Assembly: GCF_000764305.2 (NCBI RefSeq)
Contig: NW_025941725.1
Location: forward strand, 62,001 to 126,000
DNA length: 64,000 nucleotides
Direction: 5' to 3'
Source of the DNA: Hyalella azteca
Lineage: Eukaryota > Arthropoda > Malacostraca > Amphipoda > Hyalellidae
Both the position numbers and the translations under genes were made by a program. How positions within the stretch are numbered: position 1 is the first letter of the stretch; each line of letters starts with the position of its first letter. Of this stretch, positions 22,214 through 34,690 are shown one piece after another. The notes under the pieces were generated by a model. That model was not told where the DNA came from. It did not search any database and saw only the letters and a list, made by a program, of their open reading frames with translations.

Positions 22214-23024
22214 AAGGCCTCGGACTGCTCCTAACCATCCGCTGTACCACTCTACCCGAATGGCCGTGCTCGCTGTGATAGTTTACGAGCTTGCCTCCAG
22301 AAGTGCCGCCTCTTCCAGGCAGGGAAGTGCTAGCTGCACTCTGGCTATCCTGAAGATATATTATATTTTTATTATATATTTCTCTGCGTCTATATTACTG
22401 TGATGAAACATGCATGCCGTATTTTGATAGTATATAAGTACTTATATCGTTATTCTGAATAAAACGCAAGTGTACCAGAAGCTTAAATATCTTCATTGAA
22501 TAGATGGTGAATTTACTTTGCATTTTCATCACATTTAACTTTTTGGAAATATTTACCGGGATGTCACAATGCATGCCTTGCATAACGATCTAGATTCTAG
22601 AGTGAAATATCGAGAATATTATTTTTAAATTTTGTTCCTAAATCGGTAAAGTAAATTTCAGATTTCCGACTTATTTGATATGAAATATTGTTCTATTTAC
22701 ACCATTCAGAGCGCTTTAAATTAATTGAACACACATTTTAATATTTCAAATTGCATATTATATGTTGAGTGGCCGTTCGTATTTTATGGCACGCTTTATC
22801 ATTAAATGCGAAACAATCAAAGTTTCCTGCTTATGTTTCTTATTTACAAATCAATGAGATTGTCTTGAAGAATTTACTTCGATACGAACGGTGCTTCCAT
22901 TAATTGGCTGTTGAATATAAATTTGACTGTCATATTTATATATTACATTTATATATTATAGTGCCCATGATTAAAATTATGTAATTTATATAACAATTTA
23001 CTTGACGAATCTTCCCACCATAAC
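22214..23024. other. No feature seen
   Basis: AT-rich with short AT runs near 22930-22970. Nothing supported. Confidence 0.45.
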
Positions 23025-23370
23025 GCTTCTAACGTTCGTACGAGAATAACATTCGGTTTTATCTTTCATTCACACGCTACAAAAGATTGTGCACGGATAA
23101 CATTCGGTTTCATTTTCCTTTCACACCGCTGCAAAAGTTTGTGCACGAATAACATTCAGTTTCATCTTTTCTCAACAACTGCACAAACGTTTGTGCGCAA
23201 ATAACATTCAGTTTCATCTTCCTTTCGCACCGCTACAAAAGTTTGTGCACGAATAACATTCAGTTTCCTCTTCCTTTCACACCGCTACAAAAGTTTGTGC
23301 ACGAATAACATTCAGTTTGATCTTCTATCCACAACTGCCCAAACGTTTGTGCGCGAATGGCTTTCGGTCT
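23025..23370. repeat. About 57-bp minisatellite, 6 units
   Basis: Units contain GTTTGTGC(A/G)C, GAATAACATTC(A/G)GTTT, CTTTCACACCGCTACAAAA. Two units carry instead CAACTGCNCAAACG, an alternating subtype. Confidence 0.85.
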
Positions 23371-25154
23371 CCAGCGTCACAAGGCCGACCATGGCTGCTG
23401 AAAGCACCAATTAAATTCGCCGAGCAGCGATGTTATGAAGGCCTAACTGAACAACGACCGCCACAACTGAAAGCCTCGTGGTCAGCACGCTTGTGAAGCG
23501 TGAACTGCATTCAGAAGTCAATTGCTTCTAAGTGAATTGTTTTACTTGCATCCGTTTTGAATTTTCATCACTCTTCCAATCGTTTGAAGAATCACTCTTC
23601 TCTGAACGGTTTTTAGGTGCGTATCTTCATATCTCTTTCAGATTTTTCATTTTATAGTAGGGACTTTTTCCTCTCAGTAATTTGAAATTCTTATTGACAT
23701 TTTTTTCTTGAGTGTATACTTTTTTTAAAGGTGCGCTTACTGATTTTAATTTCGACAATGCGTTACTGTTTACGTGGAGGCTAGAATGGCAAAGAACGAA
23801 CGTCGCTCGTGCCTCTGTTTGTTCTGCACACAAAACCGCCTGTTATTCCACGTGCCCTGAGTTTCCTCTACTTAGAGAAGCCCTTTCGATTATTAAGCTC
23901 TGCGGTTTTCTCTCTGAGAGGACAGCTTTGTCCGAGGCATTGACGATTTTTGCGGTACAATCCGATTTGTGGCGTTCACATGCAGAGCTTTCTTCATTAA
24001 TCCGATTACAATGGAGTATTATCGTGATTAAGTTGATCTAGGTTTTGCTTGTTTCCATTGGTAAGCAGTTAATTTTCTTTTAATCAGAGGCACAGAGACA
24101 AGGGTAATCATATTTGTAGGCGATTAGAAGCAAGTTTGATGAAGAACGAATAAAATGAAGAGAAATTGATGGCCTAAGTGATTGTTGATGGCCACACCGC
24201 AGTCATAAATAATTTATGATAAAATTTTTAGTCTAAATTAATGTAATATCGACAACAAGTTTGTTTTCTACTGTACCAGATCACAACTGTCAGGTTCTTA
24301 GGTCCACAGGAGACGAGAGGCATGCGGGTGGTACAAGTCTATTTCTGTCAAGGAGTCGTCGTCCTTGAGTCTATTTATGTTTTGTGACAAGTAGCCTCAT
24401 GTCATTCATGAATAAAAATTATTATGTTTTTATATTCTTTTTGGGCCCTTGTTCAAATTTGCTCAGGGGAGAGCATTTAAATATCTTTCAGTACGATTTT
24501 TAAAACTTATTTACGTGTCATTTATCTTTATGTACTTAGAATTATTTATCCTGTCGAATTTCCGAGGTTATATTCTGACCGGCGCTAAGACTCACGTTTT
24601 AGTAGTACTGTAAAAAATATCTGTCGGTGCAGCAGGGCTTATTTTGTCTAGGATTAAATGTCGCTGGGTTCCGAGTGCGCACTAGGTTGAGCCGCCATTG
24701 GAGCGATCACGTCGCAACACAATGGTTCCCTCTTGGTCTTTCCTTTAACTTATTCAGAGGCCCTTGTCCCAGTGGCTAACGCATGGACTGGACTTTTGCA
24801 GTAGCCGAGCTACTTACTACTAAGTCGACTTGTTTCTCTTTTGTTGTTTTGGTTTAATTTGTTCCACGTGATTTCTATCATTCTAAATAAAATCTTTTTC
24901 CAAGCGATTTCGATCATCCTTAGCAATATAATTATTTTTCAAATATACAGTCTAATCCTTTTCTCAAATCGATTCAGATAACTTTGTACTGAGATATCCA
25001 AGCTAATTTGTACTCAATGAATCAATTTTAGCGTTTCTGAACGGTTGTAAGGTTTAAATAGATTGACCTATTTTCTGGTTACTATTTCAAACTTGATGCT
25101 ATTCATCTTTTTCGCATGAGAAAAAAAAACTACTTTCGAATTTCGCATGTTTCC
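23371..25154. other. No gene supported
   Basis: AT-rich. A 109-codon frame at 23712-24041 (+) overlaps another on the opposite strand and has no recognisable domain. Confidence 0.35.
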
Positions 25155-25209
25155 ATCTTGACTTAGAATGAATCTTGACTTAGATGGAATCTTGACTTAG
25201 AAGGATTTT
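25155..25209. repeat. 18-bp tandem repeat, 3 units
   Basis: ATCTTGACTTAGA is repeated three times with GAATG, TGGA and AGGA linkers. Confidence 0.75.
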
Positions 25210-26129
25210 GACATTATAAAATTTATTTTCCTCTTTTCACCATAATTTTGTATTCTTCGCACAATCTCCGTAGTTCTAATGCTACGTTCGAGTGAGTCGA
25301 TCTATCCCTCCACATCTCGATGAAAGTAAGTGTAGCGCATCAGTGATTTATAAAGATCTGATGCCACAACCTCTGCTCGTTACTCTGATCATAATTTTTA
25401 AGTATCGCCTGCCGAGTTCGTCAGAAATCCGGGAGTGGGAGTCTGGAAATTGCGAATTTGAAAATTGGTCATGTAGGTTCTTTTGGTGGTGCTATGAATC
25501 CAAGAACGATATTCGAGACTATATACATTTTATTAACAGAAAATTAACAGATACACATCTGTTAATTTCTCCTCATCGATGGTACACTCTTTTTAACAAT
25601 TAAGCATATGTAGGTACAAGTACAACACCACATAACAACTCAAAACTGACCCAGTTTACTAATTACTAACTGTCGAAATGCATGTAGTATATCAACTTTC
25701 CATAATATGTTTGTAATTGGGCAACATTTCGTTATATTCTGATCAATCTTTTCTCTACCTTAAGTGGTATCTCCTAACAGTCGCGGTTGACCACTTCTTT
25801 CTCTAGCGCAGCAATAGTGTTATCTTCCAGTAGCTTTAAATATGTATTTCACCGTCTGTTTCACCAGGATCTTCTTATCTTGCAATGGATAGGCCTGCTG
25901 CATCTCTAATACGATGCAATGTCTACTACATAATATTATTTACTCACGAAAATTGAATTTAATTTCTGCTGTATTCAACGAAAAAATATTTTTCAACGTC
26001 CACATGCTACAGCCGAGAATACCACTTCTCTTAAGAAGCTCATTAGTTCTCTCCAATAGTATCTCCTGAAGATATCTATGATAATGGATATTTCTCTTTC
26101 CACTACCACAAAGCAACTCCCAACTGATG
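25210..26129. other. No feature seen
   Basis: AT-rich. A 103-codon frame at 25292-25603 (+) is unassigned and of chance length. Confidence 0.35.
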
Positions 26130-26300
26130 CCACAAGTACGCTAAGAAAAATGAGGAGAGTTTGTCCCAAAAGCAATGTACTCTTTGGCCTTTTGTGGGTC
26201 ATCCTTGGTCAGTATGGCTCAACAAAAGGGTGCATCAGTGCCACGTGCAGGAAGTCTGTCACTATTTGGACAATATGACGTATTTATTTTTCTGAGAGTA
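26130..26300. repeat. Old dispersed duplicate, locus 2
   Basis: This is the partner of 20640-20790, matching through TTTGTCC, GTCATCCTT, CAGTGCCACGTGCAGGAAGT and CAATATGAC. Small insertions and deletions separate the two loci, and no frame stays aligned over the whole match. The adjoining minus-strand frame (26284-26661, 125 codons) has no domain I recognise. Confidence 0.55.
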
Positions 26301-27023
26301 CACCACCCCTTTCCCCGCACGAAGACCGTAGTTTTCCTGGAGCAGACGCGGCAGACTTTCCATCATTACAACAAGGGAGCGCTCGTGCAGACCTCATATC
26401 TGGTCTGTCATCATTGCCTCCATTGTTGTGGGCTACAAAAGCCCTGGGCTTTGCCTCAATCATCGTAGTCATGATTGTGGGCTTTGTGTGTGTGTGTGGG
26501 CGGGTATTGCTGTGGACTGTTTCATATCCAAACCTGCACTTTGGACTGCCTTGTCGTCTATCCAAGCATGCTAATTTCAGATTAACCTTTTTATTCATAA
26601 ACCAATGCAAACAGATCAGAATTTTTACACGGCTTATCAGCTCGACGTATGAATGCGTCAATTCAAATGTTTTAATTTAGGTGTTGTCCTCTGATCCTTT
26701 TGAATTCAACTCGTGCAAACAGTACGCAAACATGGACTTGCTTATTTTCGCTTCTTAACAACGATACTACGACAAACTTCCTGGAGAATTTATTGCTTTG
26801 GTTCAATCTAATATAATCGCCTCGAAACATTCACATGAATTGATCATCTTGCTAAGAAAACTTCCAGTTTTGGTACATATCCCACCAAGGAGTCCTTTAG
26901 TTGAATGCTCTACTGCATATGTCTTCATCGATGGTTCATAGTCTAGAAATAAAACGGCGTGTTATCATACTGTACGCCTAAGGGTTCACTCGAGTATACT
27001 CCGCAGTAGCTTTTTTCGCTCGT
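26301..27023. other. No gene supported
   Basis: Mixed composition up to about 26560, then AT-rich. Overlapping frames lie on both strands; none is recognisable. Confidence 0.35.
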
Positions 27024-27290
27024 TCCTATCTTAGTATTGAATGAACCTTATCCGCCGCGCCCGAACCTCCTAGCCTATGTCTGGCATCCCTATCTTAGTA
27101 TTGAATGAACCTTATCCGCTACGCCCGAACCTCCTAACTTATGTCTGGCGTCCCTATCCTAGTATTGAATGAACCTGATCCGCAGCGTCCGAACCTCCTA
27201 ACTTATGTCTGGCGTCCCTATCTTAGTATTGAATGAACCTTATCCGCAGCGTCCGAACCTCCTAGCTTATGTCAGGCGTCCCTATCTTAC
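27024..27290. repeat. 64-bp minisatellite, 4 units
   Basis: Four near-identical units start at 27025, 27089, 27153 and 27217 with CCTATCTTAGTATTGAATGA, followed by CCGAACCTCCTA and TATGTCTGGC. A truncated fifth (CCCTATCTTA) ends at about 27290. Confidence 0.92.
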
Positions 27291-29565
27291 GACTACCAAA
27301 CGGACTGAGTATTGCACTCGAAATTTCCAGCATTTATCGCTCGTCTTTTTCCTCGTTGAAGGGACGTCGTATTAGGACCGCAAAACAGCACCAGAGATGC
27401 AGGAAGTTTTTCAGCGTGCACGCGTGCCGTGAGGGCTGCGGGATTGAGATGTATTCTTTGATCAGCTGAACCGCCGCAAAATTGTCGAGTCATCCCCCCT
27501 GGTAGGCGGGCTCGACTAATTCAGCCCTACTGAGGCTCGCTCCCTGCGCTCTATTTTCGACGAGGAATTTGTTATTCTATTGATTATTGAAGTATAAGCT
27601 ACTTCTATTGTGGTTTATTTATCTTGAGCTTGTTTTTGATAGGTTAATGACTATCGAGTTTTTACTGTGATTATCGATACTTTTTAATGAATAATTTTTG
27701 TTGTTCGATCCAAATTTTCGAATCGAACAAAATTTCCGATTCGATACAAAATTCAGATTCATCGGATCCAAATTTTCATGGGCGAAAGTCTGCCGTTCAT
27801 CAAACGATATAAATTATAGCAGTTCTCAGTGACTAGGGTAGTTCCTGAGAAAATTTTTATCCTATGAAAATATTTTTTCTTCCTCGAAGTTTGTAACACA
27901 AAACATGCGGTTCTTGTTTCATAAAGATTTTCCTTATTCGATGAGAATAAGTAGGTTCTTGAATCATTTGTACTAGGTACTATTCTATAGTGTGAGGATT
28001 CGCAATCCATTTAGCGCTAAACGGAGGCTCTATTCGTAATATTTTTTAATTCATTCACATGATATATCTGATTATTGACTCGCCCAGTTTAACGTGGACA
28101 GAAAAACGTTTTATCAATACTCTAATATATTGACGTCCTGGTTATTGTATTGCCTCACAAAACTAAATCAATTGTGTACAACCGTAAATTTGGCTTTGCT
28201 ATGGAGCTCGCCTCGCTGTTCATTTGTTTCGCCAACGGCACAAAATTTCATCAAATTTTTATCTTTGATGTTTTCTCAACATTTTTTGGGAGCGCTCGAC
28301 GGAAACCGGAATTTTATTAGCTATTGTTTGGTTGGCTTTCGTTGGCTTCAACTTTTAGGCATGAGCGACGAAATTTTTTCCTAAATTTAACTCGTGAATA
28401 TTTTTCAGATGAATAAGATGTATGCCAGACTTTACATTTATTATTCATGATGTGAGTAGAATTTGTTTACGGTATTCATCAGGATACTTTAACTTGGTAT
28501 GCAGGCAGGTAACAATTAAGACCTGCCCAGGACAGGTCCTGTATTAGTTTTAAAAAATGGTTGTATATTTTTAATGCCCCACTATATGATGAATAACTCG
28601 AAACTTGCCCTATTTACTGTGAAATATTAGGTTTATCCATACAATAAGAAGACTATTATTATGATATTATTATTATTATGTTTAACAAGATATTATGTTT
28701 AACAATCGCTTCCATTCGAGCGAAGTCAGGTCTTTGTCCATTGTATGATTGATTCATTGTGAGCCGTGAATGTGAAACCATTGTTCCATTTATCTATTTA
28801 TCCTTCCTTCTTAACGAGCAAATGTATATCACATTGTTCATTGTTGATTAAATAATTAGTTGAATTTCGCTGCGTAGCTGACATTCTCTTAATGAAATAT
28901 ATAAAAGTTTGCGATACCTGAAAGCAACAGTTGGCGGTTTTACTAATAAATCTATAATAGAATCATCCAGCGATTCCAAATGTGATGCAAATGCCTCTAC
29001 TTGAACACGTTATTATAATATCTTTAAATTAAATCAAATGATTCGTATGAGCTACGTAAATGCAATGCAAATACATTAATTTAGAAGAAATTATTTCAAT
29101 GCCTTCATTTCTGTCTGTCTTGAAACGTTTCCTAACTGTAACCTGAGATGCAGTAATTAATTTTAAAATTAATAATAGCAATCAGTCTGTTTCTGTATTT
29201 TGCACAACTTATGGTCATATTTTGAATGCAAATTAATCTAAATTAATAAGCAAAATAGATTCAAGATTTCCATGATAATTTGATGTTATATGTCAACGGT
29301 ATTATGCAACCACAAAACATTGAACTTTTCCTACGTTCCTTCAATGTGTAACATGTCCTCGTAAAAAATAATGATGATAATTGATATTCTCTCTAAAGAT
29401 GTTTTTTCTTTAATCTGGGCGCGCTCTGTTTTTCTTTTTAATAACAGGAAGTAACGACACGAGACTGTCAAGCCCAGTATAGCAATTACGTAGACCATGC
29501 TTATTGGACACTCGTGGCAGGCCTTTAAATTCACCGAGTTTGTTTTGGTCCAGAAAATTGTTGCC
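27291..29565. other. GC-richer start, then AT-rich, no gene supported
   Basis: The first 270 bases after the array have clearly higher G+C than the rest (for example CGTGCACGCG-like words, and CCCCCCTGGTAGGCGGGCTC) and hold short frames on both strands. From about 27560 the sequence is AT-rich. A 96-codon frame at 28094-28384 (+) is unassigned. Confidence 0.35.
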
Positions 29566-30090
29566 TGTTACATGTAATTGATAGCTTGGCTATGGTCTGT
29601 TACATGTAGTCAGTAGCTTGGCTTATGGTCTGTTACATGTAGTCAGTGGCTTGACTTTGGCTTGTTACATGTAGTCAGTGGCTTTACTTTTTGCCTGTTA
29701 CATGTAGTCAGTGGCTTGGCTATGGCCTGTTACATGTAGTCAGTGGCTTGACTATGGTCTGTTACATGTAGTCAGTGGCTTGGCTATGGTCTGTTACATG
29801 TAGTAAGTGGCTTGACTTTGGCCTGTTACATGTAGTCAGTGGCTTGGCTATGGTCTGTTACATGTAGTCAGTGGCTTGGCTATGGTCTGTTACATGTAGT
29901 CAGTGGCTTGGCTTTGGCCTGTTACACACAGTCAGTGGTTTGGCTATGGACTGTTACATGTAGTCAGTGGCTTGGCTATGGACCGTTACATGTAGTCAGT
30001 AGCTTGGCTATGTCGTGTTACATGCAGTCAGTGGTTTGGCTATGGACTGTTACATGTAGTCAGTGGCTTGACTTTGGCCTGTTACATGTT
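29566..30090. repeat. 32-bp minisatellite, 16 units
   Basis: Sixteen units plus a partial one read CTGTTACATGTAGTCAGTGG, CTTGGCTATGGT. Subtypes differ at GGCT(A/T)TGG and GACTTTGG. One unit has CACACA in place of CATGTA. The unit lacks stops in one frame, so an 87-codon frame (29839-30102) is an artefact. Confidence 0.95.
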
Positions 30091-31889
30091 ACTTGTGACT
30101 GATGTCTATCGACTAATCGATTACTTGAATTTCCAAAATAACAATTTTATTTTAAATGTCAATTTGACAACTAGAAATCCGTCAATACTCTCATCTGCTT
30201 GAACTGTTTAAGAGAAAGGTTTTGTTTATATGCTGGCTTATAAAGTGGCGAACTTGGATTGAATATTTACTTTATTAGTTAGCCGTTTTATTGACGATAG
30301 TAGTTTTAGAATTTTGAACGGATGTTGGAACTGGTCTTTGCCAAAAAGTGGTTGATTTTTTATTTTCTTTTTTTTTTTTACTTGACTTGTTCCATTCTCT
30401 GTTCCGCTGAGAAATTCTTATCTTTTAAGCCTGTTTTTCATTTAAATATCTGAAGTAAAAAAATTATTTGTTGAAAGGTATTATTTCTCACGTAATAACT
30501 GTTTGGAATTAAAGTAAATCTTTCTATCACATTATTGTTGGCTCACGAATTTATGGTTATATTACCAACTTTCTTACTTCCATCCTTTCAAACATTGACA
30601 GATTTATTGCAAGATATATCAGAAAATTGGCTTTGGCATCCAGCTTTCTCCACTGGATTGCCATATCATTGCTCCGTCTCCGCCATTAACAGGCAATGGC
30701 ATACACGCAACTCAATAAACGCTCTGCACGACCGATGCAATTTAAGTTCGATTTCACGTGCTATATTTGGTATCACAATGATTTAACCGTGCTTCATCAA
30801 GTATCATGAAAATACAACAATGGCCAAAATGTTTATTACGTTGATTATTATGGAGACCCAAGCCATGTTGTTGATGAATGTCATGACGCGTAAACTGGTA
30901 ACGTAGAGTAGGTACCTACAACAGCGTTTCCACCTTACATTATATTTAGCAATATTTTTCTGAGTAATTCAAGATATGAAATTTATGGTTCGATGAAAAG
31001 GATTCGTCGCATGTTGTTTTAGAGACATTATTGTTGAACCTTTTCCACATAATTACAGTCTCGATCTTAAACACACAATTGTGAAAAAATAGGTTTAGAT
31101 GTTAGTTTTCCGAATCAAATTCGGAACTTCAACACAAACACAGAACTTCAACTTACGATCATCGATCTTTAAACGTACAGTAAACGTATGAATTTCAAAC
31201 ATTGCAGTAAAAATTACACAGCTATCAGGTTCCGAGTTGACCAGTGCGTCGAGATTATGTGAATGCAGACAGGCATGTATATCTCTTGATCATGGGGGTC
31301 TTAAGTTACGGAAATTTTTCTGGCATTGATTTCTGACCTGTGCATTAATGTCCAATGCGAATGTTCATATTTTATGTCACTCAACTACTGTTAACTCCGC
31401 CTCTTCATGGTCTTCTCATGTGTTACTCAAATGCAATCATCATTACCAGTATATGTTTATCATTCATGTCATCCAACTCCTGTTTTCCATGATATATATG
31501 GCAAAATATTCGTTAAATATTACGCATAATACCCAGCATACCTTAATTATTGTACGTTTTTGCTAAAAATGACAGTCATCTATGTCACTGCATTCGAAAC
31601 CCAAGAATATTATAATTCAATATTAATTCACCGACTCCCATAGAGTTGTGTGGCTTCGTAAGAAGAATCCTGACTTACCATCGATTACTGATGCTCTTAA
31701 TTTTACTTAATTAGTTTTTACATCACTTTCTCATTCACTTCATTAATTATTAATGCAAGATAATTTCCTCACACGTTATTAATCCGTCCAATCATTCTTA
31801 GTTCTTTTTGCCAACTTACCCTATGCATTGGCACATATGAACAATAATAATATCGTTGTTGGTTAATTCAATATTTTCAATCATATGGC
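30091..31889. other. No feature seen
   Basis: AT-rich, stops in all frames. Short frames at 30535-30786 and 31348-31566 are of chance length. Confidence 0.4.
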
Positions 31890-32683
31890 ATTCTACCAAG
31901 AAATTCATTAAATATATCGCCTATTTAAAATTCTACCAAAAATTCATTAAATATTTTCACCCATTAATAATTCTACCAAGAAATTCATTGAATATCTTCA
32001 CCTGTCTGAAATTTTACCAAGAAGTTCATTGAATATTTTCACCCATTTATAATTTTACCAAGAAATTCATTTAATATTTTCACCCATTCAAAATTCTACC
32101 AAGAAATTTATTAAATATTTTCACCCATTTAAAATTCTACCTAGAAATTTATTATATATATCACCCATTTAAAATTATACCAAGAAATTCATTAAATATT
32201 TTCACTCATTAAAAATTCTACCAAGAAATTCATTTAATATCTTCACCTGTCTGAAATTTTACCAAGAAGTTCATTGAATATTTCACCCATTTATAATTTT
32301 ACCAAGAAATTCAGTAAATATTCTCACCCATTTAAAATTCTACCAAGAAATTCATTAAATATTTTCACCTTTTTAAAATTCTACCAAGAAATTCATTAAA
32401 TATCTTCACCCATCTAAAATTTTACCAAGAAATTCATTAAATACCTTCACCCGTCTAAAATTTTACCAAGAACTTCATTCAATATTTTCGCCCATTTATA
32501 ATTCTACCAAGAAATTCATTAAATATTTTCACCCATTTAAAATTCTACCAAGAAATTCATTATATATTTTCACCATTTATAATTCTACTAAGAAATTCAT
32601 TAAATATTTTCACGCATTTAAAATACTACCAAGAAATTCATTAAATATTTTCACCCATTTAAAATACTACCAAGAAATTCATT
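31890..32683. repeat. Minisatellite A, about 20 units of 38-40 bp
   Basis: Units read ATTCTACCAAGAAATTCATT, (A/G)AATATTTTCACCCATTTA. Variants with CTTCACCTGTCTGAAATTTT recur at intervals, suggesting larger-scale duplication inside the array. It is the first part of a compound block repeated at 33641-34323. Confidence 0.95.
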
Positions 32684-32770
32684 AGGTCTCTGGCAGTTGA
32701 CACTCTCTTCGTTGCTGTCAAGGCAACAGCGTTCGTCCACAGAGGATGAATATTAATACATCTTCCAAGC
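32684..32770. repeat. Linker 1 between arrays A and B
   Basis: AGGTCTCTGGCAGTTGACAC, then GTTGCTGTCAAGGCAACAGC and GTCCACAGAGGA. The inner TTGCTGTCAAGGCAACAG can form a short hairpin (TTGCTGT / ACAGCAA-like). The same linker recurs at 33830. Confidence 0.9.
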
Positions 32771-33440
32771 ACTGGGTAATTTTTCAAGTTCTTGCATCGA
32801 AATAACCCATTTTTTATATAATAATAATTTTGGGAATTTTTCAAGTTCTTGCTTCGAAATAGCGCATTTTTATTTATTAATTATTTTGGAAATTTTTCAA
32901 GTTCTTGCATCGAAATAGCGCATTTTTTATTTAATAATTATTTTGGAAATTTTTCAAGTTCTTGCATCGAATTAGCCAGTTTTTATTTAATAATATTATG
33001 GGAATTTTTTAAGTTCTTACTTAGAAATAGCGCATTTTTCATTTAATAACTATTTTGGGAATTTTTCAAGTTCTTGCATCGAAACAGCCCATTTTTCATT
33101 TAATAATTATTTTAGGAATTTTTCAAGTTCTTGCATCGAAATAGCGCATTTTTTATTTAATAATTATTTTGGGAATTTTTCAAGTTCTTGCTTCGAAATA
33201 GCGCATTTTTTATTTAATAATTATTTTGGGAATTTTACATGTTCTTGTGTCGAAATAGCGCTTTTTATTTATTAATTGTTTTGGGAATTTTACATGTTCT
33301 TGCATCGAAATAGCCCATTTTTTATTTAATAATTATTTTGGGAATTTTTCAAGTTCTTGCTTCGAAATAGCGCATTTTTTATAATTATTTTGGGAATTTT
33401 GCAAGTTCTTGCGTCGAAATAGCCTATTTTTTGTTTAATA
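32771..33440. repeat. Minisatellite B, about 12 units of 57 bp
   Basis: Units read TTTTTCAAGTTCTTGC(A/T)TC, GAAATAGCGCATTTTTTATT, TAATAATTATTTTGGGAA. The plus frame is open through several units, giving FLFNNYFGNFSSSC-like repeats that are not a real protein. Confidence 0.95.
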
Positions 33441-33640
33441 TTTATTCGTCTTCGAACAGTTGTATTTTGCCAGAGTGCATCGATAATTATTTAGCCATAT
33501 TTCAGAGCAGCGTTATGCAGTGTAATATGTTGATTACATTGAAAAAAAGTAGACAAAAATTTAGCTTCTTCAGTTTGAATGCGTTATTAAGAGTTGAATA
33601 GATGCTGGAAATTAAAAACTTCACTCTATTCTCATACCAG
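33441..33640. repeat. Linker 2 after array B
   Basis: Contains CGTCTTCGAACAGTTG, GAGTGCATCGATAATTATTT, AGCCATAT, ATGCAGTGTAATATGTTGAT and CTTCAGTTTGAATGCGTTAT. A matching copy lies at 34137-34323. Confidence 0.9.
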
Positions 33641-33829
33641 CATTATAATTCTACCAAGAAATTCATTGAATATTTTCGCCCATTTATAATTCTACCAAGA
33701 AATTCATTAAACATTTTCACCCATTTATAATTCTACCAAGAAATTCATTATATATTTTCACCATTTATAATTCTACCAAGAAATTCATTAAAATTTTCAC
33801 CCATTTAAAATTCTACCAAGAAATTCATT
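33641..33829. repeat. Minisatellite A, second copy, 5 units
   Basis: Five units of the same 38-40-bp repeat as 31890-32683, ending at the same point relative to linker 1. Confidence 0.93.
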
Positions 33830-33914
33830 AGGTCTCAGGCAGTTGACACTCTCTTCGTTGCTGTCAAGGCAACAGCGTTCGTCCACAGAGGAGGAATGCT
33901 TCTTCAAAGCACTT
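33830..33914. repeat. Linker 1, second copy
   Basis: AGGTCTCAGGCAGTTGACAC, the same as 32684 with one early difference. It begins 1146 bp after the first copy. Confidence 0.9.
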
Positions 33915-34136
33915 GCGAATTTTTTAAGTTCTTGCTTCGAAATAGCGCATTTTTTATTTAATAATTATTTTGGGAATTTTTCTAGTTCTTGCATCGAAAT
34001 AGCGCATTTTTTATTTAATAATTATTTTGGGAAATTTTCAAGTTCTTGCATCGGAATAGCGCATTTTTTATTTAATAATTATTTTGGGAATTATTCAAGT
34101 TCTTGTTTCGAAATAGCGCATTTTTTGTTTAATAAT
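33915..34136. repeat. Minisatellite B, second copy, 4 units
   Basis: Four 57-bp units as in 32771-33440. The plus frame is open through them and extends into linker 2, giving a 142-codon frame (33843-34271) that is repeat-driven. Confidence 0.93.
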
Positions 34137-34323
34137 TGTTCGTCTTCGAACTGTTGCATTTTGCCGGAGTGCATTGATAATTATTTAGCCATATATCAGG
34201 GCACCGTAATGCAGTGTAATATGTTGATTATATTGAAAAAAGTAGACAAAAATTTAGCTTCTTCAGTTTGAATGCGTTATAAAGAGTTAAATGGATGTTG
34301 AAAATTGAAAACTTCACTCTATT
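34137..34323. repeat. Linker 2, second copy
   Basis: CGTCTTCGAACTGTTGC through AACTTCACTCTATTCA match 33447-33640 with scattered differences. It lies 694 bp after the first copy. The shorter offset than linker 1 is explained by eight fewer B units. Confidence 0.9.
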
Positions 34324-34410
34324 CACACACCAACATGTGGTCCCACACACACCAGCATGCGGTCCCACACACACCAGCATGTGGTCCCACACACACCAGC
34401 ATGTGGTCCA
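34324..34410. repeat. 22-bp minisatellite, 4 units
   Basis: CCCACACACACCAGCATGTG-type units (22 bp), with one CATGCGGT variant. The array begins exactly where linker 2's second copy departs from the first. Confidence 0.92.
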
Positions 34411-34425
34411 GCCCGTTGCTACCAA

Positions 34426-34690
34426 GAACTTACCCGCTATTTCACCGTTATCATTAATAACGTATCCGTTACTTTACCGTTATCAGCAGGAATGTACCCG
34501 TTATTTTACCGTTATCAGCCGGAACGTATCCATTACATGGCCGTTATCAGCAGGAACGTATCCGTTATTTGACCGTTATCAGCAGGTACGTATCCATTAC
34601 TTGACCGTTATCAGCTGGAACATACCCGTTACTTGACCGTTATCAGCAGGAACGTATCCGTTACTTGACCGTTATCACCGAGAACGCACC
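34426..34690. repeat. 32-bp minisatellite, 8 units
   Basis: AACGTATCCGTTACTTGACC, GTTATCAGCAGG is the common form. The first and last units are degenerate. Confidence 0.93.

Noticed and set aside
29839..30102. 87-codon frame with repeated W, Y and H residues
   Set aside because: It is a translation of the 32-bp minisatellite; there is no unique sequence outside the array.
33843..34271. 142-codon frame with repeated FNNYFGNFSSSC-like segments
   Set aside because: Its body comes from the 57-bp repeat B and its ends are the two linkers, which recur elsewhere without the frame.
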